NCBI RefSeq assembly: GCF_004118675.1
Contig: NZ_SDHZ01000002.1
Location: 372,001-436,000 of the forward strand
Direction of reading: 5' to 3'
Length of the DNA: 64,000 nt
Source: Filimonas effusa
GTDB taxonomy: Bacteria; Bacteroidota; Bacteroidia; Chitinophagales; Chitinophagaceae
The notes under the pieces: generated by a model
Database searches by the model: none
The model's input: only the letters and a program-made list of their open reading frames with translations
What the model was told of the DNA's origin: nothing
Position numbers and translations under genes: made by a program
Shown: piece after piece, positions 37,781-46,430 of the stretch
How the letters are laid out: every line of letters starts with the position of its first letter
Position numbering within the stretch: position 1 is the stretch's first letter

Positions 37781-38500
37781 TCAGGCGTGAACGTGCAGTC
37801 CACATTCTTTTTTACTTGCATCTTCCCACCACCAGCGACCGGCGCGGAAATCTTCACCGGGTTTAATGGCTCTTGTACATGGTGCACAGCCAATGCTTAC
37901 AAAACCACGGTCGTGTAAAGGATTATAGGGTATATTATATTGACGGATAAATGACTGAAGTTCGTCGGTAGACCAGTTAAGGAGCGGATGGTATTTGGCT
38001 ATATTATTACTGCCGTCCCATTCAATGGCGGTCATATCGGTACGGTTGGGCGAATGTGCGGCACGGATACCGGTGATCCATACCTGCTTATCTTGTAAAG
38101 CCCTTTGCAGTGGTTCCACTTTACGAATGAAGCAGCATTGCTTCCTGTTTTCTACAGATTCGTAAAAGTTGTTGGGTCCTTTTGCTTCAATAAAATCCTG
38201 CAGAGAAGCAGCATCGGGATAGTACGGTGTGATAGGCTGTTTGTATCGTTCAAGGGTACTGCTCCAGGTAGAATATGTTTCGGGGAACATACGGCCTGTG
38301 TCGAGCGTAAATACGGTTATAGGTAACTGTTCGGTAAAAATGATGTGAGAAATGGCCTGGTCTTCCCAGCTGAAACTTGTAGAAAAGATAACGCCACCCG
38401 GGAAAGCATCCACAACATTCCGCAGTGCGGTGATGATGTCGGAGGTGTTGGTAGCGTGTTGTAGTAAATCGAGCGAATGCTCTTTAGTACTCGTTTGCAT
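37781..38500 (-). CDS. cysH: Assimilatory APS reductase (CysH family)
   Basis: Thioredoxin-dependent reductase of activated sulfate, 239 residues from ATG 38500 (MQTSTKEHSL); an ATG eight codons upstream is possible. It has the P-loop-like region FSTSFSWEDQAI, the catalytic ECGLHVH tail (Cys233), and the iron-sulfur cysteine pairs CC at 122-123 and CxxC at 205-208. That cysteine set is the mark of 4Fe-4S enzymes that use APS directly, unlike the E. coli PAPS reductase. This fits the absence of an APS kinase gene in the operon. First gene of the minus-strand sulfur operon; product is sulfite for CysJI. Confidence 0.93.
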   Translation of the reverse strand: MQTSTKEHSLDLLQHATNTSDIITALRNVVDAFPGGVIFSTSFSWEDQAISHIIFTEQLPITVFTLDTGRMFPETYSTWSSTLERYKQPITPYYPDAASLQDFIEAKGPNNFYESVENRKQCCFIRKVEPLQRALQDKQVWITGIRAAHSPNRTDMTAIEWDGSNNIAKYHPLLNWSTDELQSFIRQYNIPYNPLHDRGFVSIGCAPCTRAIKPGEDFRAGRWWWEDASKKECGLHVHA

Positions 38501-39053
38501 TGATAGTTCGTTGATAGTTAACAATAGAAGCCAGAATACATGCTGCGGAAATTATCTGCAACAACAACAGCAACACATGTATTTTTTCATCTTTTCCATC
38601 AACGAAAAATTGATTTCATTTTATTAAACCCCATCAACCTGGTAGACAAAAGTAGGATAGTTTTTGAAAATCCCTACCACTTTGGTGGATTATTTTTAGG
38701 GAACTTTACGAACAGTTGTTTGAAAACAGGCACAAAGCCAGGCCTGTCCTGTTGCGTTGTTGTACTTTCCCGGGTAATAAAACGGCTCCGGCGTATCATA
38801 AAAGATCCATTTCAACGGCAAACTGAAAGAAGAATGCCTGGCTCAGAAAAGAAGATTCCATTTTTTTTCTGCAATTTCCGGGAAGTAATTTCCAGCCGGA
38901 AGACTTTCATTTCCGGGCGTGCCGATACCGCCTGTTACCAGAGAGAAAATACATTTTTTTTCATAGGAATAGGTTGGTGAAAAAGCGCAGGTCATCAAAC
39001 GGTTGCGGGAGTCATTTTCAAATGTTTTAACAGACATGCTGAAAAAAAATTTG
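38501..39053. other. Long gene-free region between cys and met operons
   Basis: A 553-base divergent intergenic stretch. At 38639-38656 lies GTAGACAAAAGTAGG, which on the minus strand contains TACTTTTG (an exact TAnnTTTG -7 box at 38647-38654, no TTG at ideal spacing) and resembles the receptor operator at 27803-27820. Interlocking repeats follow (GTAGG...CCTAC, CCAC...GTGG, TCCCTA...TAGGGA, 38652-38702). The remainder to 39053 shows no gene or RNA I can support. Confidence 0.5.
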
Positions 39054-39083
39054 TTGGAAAAATGAAATGTGCTCCTATCTTTG
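39054..39083 (+). promoter_or_regulatory. Promoter of the SAM-riboswitch met operon
   Basis: TTG at 39054-39056, exactly 19 bases, then TATCTTTG at 39076-39083: a perfect match to the Bacteroidota consensus. The expected start of transcription near 39090 lies about 15 bases before the riboswitch P1 stem. Confidence 0.85.
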
Positions 39084-39104
39084 CTTCAGTTCTTTAAACA
39101 ATTA

Positions 39105-39263
39105 CTTATCAAGAAAGGCAGAGGGACATGGCCCGATGAAGCCTTGGCAACCCTCCTCTTAGTACATTACAGGGGCTTAATCTGTAAGAGAATAGATGGA
39201 GAAGGTGCCAATTCCACCCAGGTATATCAACTTAATTGTTGGTTATAACTGAGGAGAGATAAG
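39105..39263 (+). ncRNA. SAM-I riboswitch aptamer
   Basis: Classic S-box. The P1 5' strand CTTATC (39105-39110) is followed by AAGAAAGGCAGAGGGACATG, GCCCGATGAAGCC, GGCAACCCTCC, later AGGTGCCAATTCCACCC, and closes with GAGAGATAAG (P1 3' strand GATAAG, 39258-39263). These are the conserved core pieces of the SAM-I family, including the kink-turn and pseudoknot regions. It senses S-adenosylmethionine and controls the met genes downstream. It is somewhat long because of an extended P3-P4 region. Confidence 0.95.
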
Positions 39264-39345
39264 TCAGATTCAAAGTTTGATTTACCTGCGGTTTCCGCTA
39301 AACATACTCAAGCCCATCTGACTTATCAGATGGGCTTTTTCTTTG
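39258..39345 (+). terminator. Riboswitch terminator/antiterminator platform
   Basis: Terminator stem AGCCCATCTG (39311-39320) with CAGATGGGCT (39327-39336), loop ACTTAT, then TTTTTCTTTG. The 12 bases GATAAGTCAGAT (39258-39269), which include the P1 3' strand, are exactly complementary to ATCTGACTTATC (39316-39327) inside the terminator. So without SAM an antiterminator can form; with SAM, P1 holds GATAAG and the terminator folds. This is an OFF switch at the level of transcription. Confidence 0.9.
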
Positions 39346-39486
39346 TACCTGCTCCACTGCGCTTTCATCGAAAAAGAATGCGCGCTTCTTATTCGTGCTA
39401 AGTATTGCCAGCAAGAAATGTCTAAACAAAATCAATTATTCCATCTTTCCGCATCAGGCGATGCGGGAAAACAAAACTGTCTAAAC

Positions 39487-40665
39487 ATGAGCAATGCAAC
39501 GCAACTGATTCACAGCATCCCGGTAGATCCACAAACAGGCGCTATATCTGTACCCATCTACCAAACATCAACATTTGTGCAGGAAGCACCTGGTGTAAAC
39601 AAAGGTTACGACTATGCAAGGTCTAATAACCCTACACGTGCCACGCTGGAACAAATTATTGCACAACTGGAGAAGGGCCATACAGGCGTTGCATTTGGCA
39701 GCGGTCTGGCAGCTATCGATGCGGTTTTAAAATTATTACAGGCAGGCGATGAAATCATTGCTGTAGATGATATCTATGGCGGCGCCTTCCGGTTGTTTAC
39801 ACATATTTATGAGAAGTTTGGCATTAAAGTAACTTATGTAGATACTACCAAAGCGGAGAATGTATTTGACGCCGTTACTCCCAATACCAGGCTCATTTGG
39901 CTTGAAACGCCTACCAATCCTACATTAAAGATCTCCGATATTGCTGCTATCGCCAAAATAGCAAAAGCCAGCCGATGTTTATTGTGCGTGGATAACACTT
40001 TTGCTTCACCCGCCTTACAACAACCTCTCACGCTGGGAGCTGATATTGTAATTCATTCTGCTACCAAATACCTGGGCGGTCATAGCGATCTTATCGCAGG
40101 CCTGGTAGTAACACGTGAAAAAGAGCTGGGTGATAAGATCAAATTTATACAGAATGCAAGCGGCGCTATCCTGGCTCCTTTCGACAGCTGGCTGGTGATA
40201 CGCGGCATCGAGACCTTACACCTGCGTGTAAAACAACATAGCGCCAATGCGCTGGCTGTAGCCAAATACCTGCAGCAACATCCATTAGTTGACAGTGTAT
40301 ATTATCCGGGTCTTGAAACACATCATAACCACGAGATCGCTAAACAGCAAAGCAAGGGCGGATTCGGCGGTGTGGTTTCTTTCAACCTGAAGAACGACAC
40401 CGAAGAAGCGGCGATCAGTTTTGTAACACAAACCCAATACTTCAAGCTGGCCGAAAGCCTGGGCGGTGTAAAAAGCCTGCTCTGCCATCCGGCTAACATG
40501 ACACATAAATCTATTCCTGCTGAAAAGCGCCGTTCTTCAGGCGTTAGCGACAGCCTGATACGTTTATCGGTAGGATTGGAAGAAGCAGAAGACTTACTGG
40601 CCGACCTGGAACAGGCATTTGAAAAAGTAGCCAGCAAGCAATTAAAGGCAACAAAAACAGTTTAA
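39487..40665 (+). CDS. metB: Cystathionine gamma-synthase-like PLP enzyme
   Basis: Cys/Met-metabolism PLP enzyme, 392 residues from ATG 39487 (MSNATQLIHSIPVDPQTGAIS), the point where the family starts; upstream in-frame ATGs at 39343 and 39418 lie in the leader, the first just after the terminator. The PLP lysine is in HSATKYLGGHSDLIAG, the cofactor motif is LETPTNPTLKISDI. Overall it fits cystathionine gamma-synthase, though the beta/gamma-lyases are close relatives and cannot be excluded. It is the first gene behind the SAM-I riboswitch and is followed 25 bases later by the sulfhydrylase, so it is controlled by SAM. Confidence 0.85.
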   Translation: MSNATQLIHSIPVDPQTGAISVPIYQTSTFVQEAPGVNKGYDYARSNNPTRATLEQIIAQLEKGHTGVAFGSGLAAIDAVLKLLQAGDEIIAVDDIYGGAFRLFTHIYEKFGIKVTYVDTTKAENVFDAVTPNTRLIWLETPTNPTLKISDIAAIAKIAKASRCLLCVDNTFASPALQQPLTLGADIVIHSATKYLGGHSDLIAGLVVTREKELGDKIKFIQNASGAILAPFDSWLVIRGIETLHLRVKQHSANALAVAKYLQQHPLVDSVYYPGLETHHNHEIAKQQSKGGFGGVVSFNLKNDTEEAAISFVTQTQYFKLAESLGGVKSLLCHPANMTHKSIPAEKRRSSGVSDSLIRLSVGLEEAEDLLADLEQAFEKVASKQLKATKTV

Positions 40666-40681
40666 ATCCTACATCATTTAA

Positions 40682-42022
<1,341 letters not shown>

Positions 42023-42036
42023 TCACAAAGAATCGG

Positions 42037-42088
42037 CATTCAAAAGTGAAAACGGGAGAGAGCTACTGCCGTTTTTCACTTTTGAATG
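42037..42088 (+). terminator. Long hairpin between metY and metX
   Basis: Nineteen- and twenty-base arms (42037-42055 and 42069-42088) that are complementary except for one bulged base, with a 13-base loop. The right arm contains TTTTT but no T-run follows it. It may lower transcription of metX-hom or protect the upstream mRNA. Confidence 0.65.
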
Positions 42089-42129
42089 TTGTGTTATTAT
42101 ATAAACGAGTACAAGAAAAAACGAAGAAA

Positions 42130-43200
42130 TTGAGCCAGGTATTTTCATCCGGGGAACCCTTTACGCTGGAGTCGGGCAAGGTATTACAGGGATTTCATTT
42201 ATCCTATACCACTGCCGGCCGGTTAAATGAAGCGAAGGACAATGTAGTATGGATCTTTCATGCGCTAACAGCCAACAGCAACCCTATTGAATGGTGGCCG
42301 GGGTTGGTAGGGCCAGGTCATTTTTTTGATCCTGAGCGGTATTTTATCGTATGTGTAAACATGCCCGGCAGTTGTTATGGCAGTATATCGGCTCTCGACG
42401 AAAATGCTGCTACCGGCAAGCCTTATTATCATACTTTTCCCTTGTTCACCACCAGGGATATGATAAGAGCTTACCAGCATCTGAAAGCTGCGCTGGGCAT
42501 CGATAAGATCAAAATAGGCATCGGAGGCTCTATGGGCGGGCAGCAGCTGCTTGAGTGGGCGATAGAAGAACCCAGCCTGTTTGAGTATATCATTCCCATT
42601 GCCACCAACGCCTTTCATTCGGCCTGGGGTATTGCCTTCAACACTTCACAGCGTTTATGCATAGCGTCTGATCCCAGCTGGAAGGAATCGCATCCTGCAG
42701 CGGGTTTAGAGGGAATGAAACTGGCGCGTTCGATAGCACTTCTCTCCTATCGTCATTACGATACTTACCAGAAAGCGCAGAGCGGTGTTACTGAAAATAC
42801 TGCAGCATTACCGGTAGACGAGCAGGTATTTAAAGCCAGCACCTATCAGCAATACCAGGGCGATAAGCTGGCGAAACGTTTTACCGCTTTCAGCTATTAC
42901 TTCCTCAGTAAGGCTATGGATACGCACAATGTAGGCAGGAACAGGGTTTCAGCAGAAGAGGCCCTGCAACGTATACAGGCGAAAACACTGGTCATAGGCA
43001 TCAGTACCGATATTTTATTTCCTCCTGCAGAGCAGGAATTTATAGCACGGCATATACCCGGTGCACAGGTAGCCATCATAGATTCACTGTATGGTCATGA
43101 TGGCTTTTTGCTGGAATACGATAATATCACCCGCTTACTCAACAATTTTATACAAACCCAGCCGGCAGGCATCACTACTGCGGCTTTAATCAATTCATAA
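42130..43200 (+). CDS. metX: Homoserine O-acetyltransferase
   Basis: Alpha/beta-hydrolase-fold enzyme that activates homoserine with acetyl-CoA for direct sulfhydrylation. I place the start at TTG 42130 (LSQVFSSGEPFTLESGK), giving 356 residues, the family length; the only in-frame ATG (42046) lies inside the hairpin after metY and would add 28 unrelated residues. The nucleophile serine is in GGSMGGQQLLEW, the acid Asp in GISTDILFPP and the His in YGHDGFLLEYD. Its stop codon directly touches the ATG of the homoserine dehydrogenase gene. The TTG start is an inference. Confidence 0.9.
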   Translation: MSQVFSSGEPFTLESGKVLQGFHLSYTTAGRLNEAKDNVVWIFHALTANSNPIEWWPGLVGPGHFFDPERYFIVCVNMPGSCYGSISALDENAATGKPYYHTFPLFTTRDMIRAYQHLKAALGIDKIKIGIGGSMGGQQLLEWAIEEPSLFEYIIPIATNAFHSAWGIAFNTSQRLCIASDPSWKESHPAAGLEGMKLARSIALLSYRHYDTYQKAQSGVTENTAALPVDEQVFKASTYQQYQGDKLAKRFTAFSYYFLSKAMDTHNVGRNRVSAEEALQRIQAKTLVIGISTDILFPPAEQEFIARHIPGAQVAIIDSLYGHDGFLLEYDNITRLLNNFIQTQPAGITTAALINS

Positions 43201-44460
43201 ATGGAAACACAGAAGCAATTAACGATAGGCCTTTTTGGATTTGGCGTAGTAGGAGAAGGTTTATATAAGGTATTACAGCAAACCCCTTCCCTGAAAGCAA
43301 GCATCAAAAAAGTATGTATCAAAAACCCTGGCAAAAAGCGCAATGCACCGGATAGTCTTTTTACAAGCGACAGGAATGAACTGTTATTCGATAAAGAGAT
43401 CAATGTTATTGTAGAAGTGATCGATGATTCTGTTGCTGCTTTTGAAATTGTATCTACTGCATTCCAGCAGGGCAAAGCTGTGGTGAGCGCCAGTAAGAAA
43501 ATGATCGCAGAACATTTACCCGAGATATTGAAATACCAGCAGGATACCGGTTTACCATTCCTGTGCGAAGCTGCCGCCTGCGCTTCTATACCTGTTATCC
43601 GCAACCTCGAAGAGTATTATGATAATGACCTGCTGCATGGCATCAAAGCCATCATCAATGGCTCAACCAACTTCATTCTTACCAAGATGTTTGAAGACAA
43701 GCTGGGTTACCAGGAAGCTTTATTGCTGGCGCAGCAGTTAGGCTTTGCCGAAAGCAACCCCAAACTGGACGTAGAGGGTTATGATGCGGTGAACAAATGG
43801 TCTATCCTGCTGAACCACGCTTATGGTATTGTGGAACATCCGGATAACCTGGTATTCACCGGTATTCAGAATGTGCAATCCGGCGATGCGGCAGTAGCAA
43901 AAGAAAAGAACTATGACATTAAGCTGGTAGCGCAGGCACAGAAGCTGGTAAGCGGCAAGGTGGCGGCTTATGTGATCCCCCAGTTTGTAAAACACGACGA
44001 CCAGTTATCATTTGTAAAGAATGAATACAACGGTGTAGTAATAGAAAGCGGGTTTGCCGATAAACAATTCTTTTATGGCAAAGGCGCCGGCAGCTTTCCT
44101 ACGGCATCGGCTGTACTGAGCGATATTTCTGCATTAAGGTATAACTACCGTTATGAGTATAAGAAACGTTACTATCATACACCCGGTGAGTTAACGCACG
44201 ACTTTTATGTGAAGGCCTATGTTAGCTTCAGCAGTTTAAAAGATATTGTAAAAGAAGACTTCGAATGGATCGAGGAGTGGCACGGCGGACTGGAGAGAAG
44301 TTACCTGGTAGGTGTCATTCACTTCGAAAAGCTGGCTACACAACAATGGTGGAAGGCCCCAGGGGTATCTTTAATCCTGGCTCCGGACCCGGTTATAGAA
44401 AGCATAGAGTTACGCAATATCAAAAAACGTAGCTTAGAGCTGGCAGGAATAGGCAATTAG
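43201..44460 (+). CDS. hom: Homoserine dehydrogenase
   Basis: NAD(P)-dependent oxidoreductase of 419 residues that makes homoserine from aspartate semialdehyde. The nucleotide-binding loop is IGLFGFGVVGEGLY at the N-terminus, and the catalytic domain shows CEAAACASIPVIRNL, IINGSTNFILTKM, and AQQLGFAESNPKLDVEGYDAVNK, all diagnostic. No aspartate kinase domain is fused. There is a C-terminal region of about 90 residues that may be an ACT-like regulatory part. Being the last gene of the SAM-controlled operon, it makes the supply of homoserine for methionine answer to SAM. Confidence 0.93.
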   Translation: METQKQLTIGLFGFGVVGEGLYKVLQQTPSLKASIKKVCIKNPGKKRNAPDSLFTSDRNELLFDKEINVIVEVIDDSVAAFEIVSTAFQQGKAVVSASKKMIAEHLPEILKYQQDTGLPFLCEAAACASIPVIRNLEEYYDNDLLHGIKAIINGSTNFILTKMFEDKLGYQEALLLAQQLGFAESNPKLDVEGYDAVNKWSILLNHAYGIVEHPDNLVFTGIQNVQSGDAAVAKEKNYDIKLVAQAQKLVSGKVAAYVIPQFVKHDDQLSFVKNEYNGVVIESGFADKQFFYGKGAGSFPTASAVLSDISALRYNYRYEYKKRYYHTPGELTHDFYVKAYVSFSSLKDIVKEDFEWIEEWHGGLERSYLVGVIHFEKLATQQWWKAPGVSLILAPDPVIESIELRNIKKRSLELAGIGN

Positions 44461-44474
44461 TAGAAATAATAGAA

Positions 44475-44505
44475 GAGGCTACACCCCTTTCAGGGGAGTA
44501 GCCTC
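44475..44505. terminator. Hairpin ending the met operon
   Basis: GAGGCTAC (44475-44482) pairs with GTAGCCTC (44498-44505), with an inner CCCC/GGGG stem. It lies between the convergent hom and DUF2795 genes; on the minus strand it is followed by TTCTATTATTTC, so it works better for the DUF2795 gene. Confidence 0.7.
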
Positions 44506-44543
44506 AATAGGATAATGAACCAGGTCTTCGGATGTACTGGTTA

Positions 44544-44765
44544 TTAGTATTCGTCTTCGTTGAACATGAAGTCTTCCTGGCTGGGATAATCAGGCCATAT
44601 GTCTTCAATGCTTTCATACACTTCGCCCTCATCTTCCAGTTCCTGAAGATTTTCCACCACTTCAATAGGAGCGCCAGAACGAATAGCATAATCTATCAAT
44701 TCATCTTTCGTAGCAGGCCAGGGCGCATCTTCCAAATAGCTGGCTAATTCTAGTGTCCAGAACAT
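44544..44765 (-). CDS. DUF2795 family small protein
   Basis: A 73-residue acidic protein (MFWTLELASYLEDAPWPATKDELIDYAIR...) of the DUF2795 type. Sequences almost identical over this N-terminal stretch occur throughout Bacteroidota, and the motif APWPATKDELIDYA is the family mark. The C-terminus is strongly acidic (DIWPDYPSQEDFMFNEDEY). No function is established. It has its own perfect promoter 86 bases upstream and a hairpin downstream, so it is an independent, probably well-expressed gene. Confidence 0.9.
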   Translation of the reverse strand: MFWTLELASYLEDAPWPATKDELIDYAIRSGAPIEVVENLQELEDEGEVYESIEDIWPDYPSQEDFMFNEDEY

Positions 44766-44850
44766 AGTAAAACTTTTTTAGTTTTATCTGGGAATATTGT
44801 TTTTAACAGGTCCGGCTTCGATTATCAGGAAAAGAAATCCGGAATTTCCG

Positions 44851-44880
44851 CAAAAGTAGCGGTTACATTGAAATAACCAA
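44851..44880 (-). promoter_or_regulatory. Promoter of the DUF2795 gene
   Basis: On the minus strand TTG (44878-44880), 19 bases, then TACTTTTG (44851-44858): an exact fit to the Bacteroidota consensus. The predicted 5' untranslated leader is about 75 bases. Confidence 0.8.
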
Positions 44881-44923
44881 AAATGCCTTTCCACAGTGGT
44901 GCAAATAAATATCCAAAATCGGT

Positions 44924-44931
44924 TAAGTTTG
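44924..44931 (+). promoter_or_regulatory. Putative -7 element of the LolD-like gene
   Basis: TAAGTTTG matches TAnnTTTG and ends 31 bases before the ATG at 44963. No TTG is found at the ideal spacing. Confidence 0.4.
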
Positions 44932-44962
44932 TATTTCCCTGTCAAACCAGGTAGCCGGACAC

Positions 44963-45619
44963 ATGTTAAGAGCAACAAATATCAAGAAGCGTTACGATCA
45001 GTTACAGGTATTAAAAGGCGTTGATTTAATGGTAAATAGAGGCGAAATAGTCTCCATTATCGGTTCGTCGGGAGCCGGGAAAAGCACTTTGTTGCATATC
45101 CTGGGAACTTTAGATACTGCTGATGAGGGAGAGATCTATCTTGAAAATGAGCCGGTTTACCAGTTGAAGGGTAAAAAAATGGCAGCCTATCGCAATAAAC
45201 ACATGGGTTTTGTATTCCAGTTTCACCATTTACTGCCCGAATTCACTGCGCTGGAGAATGTATGCATACCCGGCTGGATTGCAGGCACCAGGCGCAAAGA
45301 GGTGGAGAAAAGGGCCAGCTACCTGCTCGAAACTTTAGGCCTGGGCCCCAGACTTCATAACAAACCACAGGCACTGAGTGGCGGTGAGCAGCAACGTGTA
45401 GCAGTAGCCCGTTCTCTTATTAACAATCCTGCCATCATATTTGCCGATGAGCCTACCGGCAACCTCGATAGCGTGAACGCAAAGGAACTGCATCATCTTT
45501 TTGTGCAATTACGTAACGAATTCAACCAGACCTTCCTTATTGTTACGCACAATGAAGAGCTTGCAGGCATGAGCGACCGCGTTTTGCATATGAGGGACGG
45601 GCTGATTGTATCGGAATAA
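44963..45619 (+). CDS. ABC transporter ATP-binding protein, LolD-like
   Basis: Cytosolic ABC ATPase of 218 residues in the LolD/MacB/FtsE branch. Walker A is [12 protein letters not shown] near residue 36, the Q-loop is [18 protein letters not shown] (the motif HHLLPEF is typical of LolD), the signature is [15 protein letters not shown], and Walker B is [14 protein letters not shown]. LolD energises release of lipoproteins from the inner membrane, but no LolC/E-type permease gene is adjacent, so the partner must be elsewhere and the name is tentative. It stands alone between divergent DUF2795 and the convergent adenosyltransferase gene. Confidence 0.85.
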   Translation: MLRATNIKKRYDQLQVLKGVDLMVNRGEIVSIIGSSGAGKSTLLHILGTLDTADEGEIYLENEPVYQLKGKKMAAYRNKHMGFVFQFHHLLPEFTALENVCIPGWIAGTRRKEVEKRASYLLETLGLGPRLHNKPQALSGGEQQRVAVARSLINNPAIIFADEPTGNLDSVNAKELHHLFVQLRNEFNQTFLIVTHNEELAGMSDRVLHMRDGLIVSE

Positions 45620-45689
45620 ACTACCAGGCAGCAGCTTGCATACAGCGGGACCCAATACCAGGCAACTGATTATAATCGTAACGGGATAC

Positions 45690-46250
45690 TCAGGTACGGG
45701 GTATCCAGGGAATTTCTGCCACCTGAAATATGTGACCGGCATAACGGGCTAATACGAAGAGATAGTCGCTGAGGCGGTTAAGATATTTTATCACCAGCGG
45801 TTCTACCGGCATTTCCTGTTCGGTCATTGCCACACAGATACGTTCGGCGCGACGGCATACACAGCGGGCGATATGAGCCGTTGAAACGGCAACATGTCCG
45901 CCGGGGAGAATAAAATGTTTCATAGCAGGCAGCTCTTCCGTCATTCTGTCTATTTCGTTTTCGAGGAGGGCAATGTCTTCTTCTTTCAGATCGGGAATAC
46001 TCATTTTCAGCTCTTTTTCAGGATCACAGGCAAGGGCCGCGCCTACTGTGAAAAGGCGGTCCTGGATCTCTTTCAGCATGGCGCTCAAATGAGGGTGATG
46101 CAGGTGATCGCTTACCAGTCCTATGTAAGAGTTGAGTTCATCGACAGTGCCATAGCTTTCTATACGAAGATGACTTTTAGGCACTTTTGTACCTCCGATC
46201 AGGGATGTTTTTCCTTTGTCACCGGTTTTGGTGTATATTTTAAAGGCCAT
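45690..46250 (-). CDS. Cob(I)alamin adenosyltransferase, PduO type
   Basis: ATP:corrinoid adenosyltransferase of 186 residues that makes adenosylcobalamin. The N-terminus KIYTKTGDKGKTSLIGGTKVPKSHLRIESYGTVDELNSYIGL is the classic PduO ATP-binding segment, and residues 125-160 (ARCVCRRAERICVA, VIKYLNRLSDYLFVLARYA) complete the helical bundle active site. It implies use of adenosylcobalamin-dependent enzymes. It stands alone, convergent with the LolD-like gene at a distance of 70 bases. The ATG at 46250 is the family's start. Confidence 0.93.
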   Translation of the reverse strand: MAFKIYTKTGDKGKTSLIGGTKVPKSHLRIESYGTVDELNSYIGLVSDHLHHPHLSAMLKEIQDRLFTVGAALACDPEKELKMSIPDLKEEDIALLENEIDRMTEELPAMKHFILPGGHVAVSTAHIARCVCRRAERICVAMTEQEMPVEPLVIKYLNRLSDYLFVLARYAGHIFQVAEIPWIPRT

Positions 46251-46430
46251 ATTTGTGTGTTGTAAGCGTGTATTAAAACACTAAATGTATCGAAAAACAG
46301 TTATACAGCCGGGTGAATCTGAAGGCAAAACATTAGTTTTACGGTCGCATTCGCTCCATTTACTCTCCTTTTTACAGCAGCAGGTGAACCATTGCGGTTC
46401 ATTATTTCCTATCCTTTAAAAGATATTCCG

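Noticed and set aside
37781-38500. PAPS reductase identity for CysH
   Set aside because: The CC and CxxC iron-sulfur cysteines point to APS as substrate.
38540-38980. 146-codon plus-strand frame in the cys-met intergenic region
   Set aside because: Low-quality composition, no domain, crosses operator-like repeats and lacks a promoter; not supported as a gene.
38843-39037. 64-codon minus-strand frame in the same region
   Set aside because: Short, no homology features; chance frame.
42046-42129. ATG 42046 as the metX start
   Set aside because: It lies inside the metY-metX hairpin and adds 28 residues not fitting the family; TTG 42130 gives the family start.
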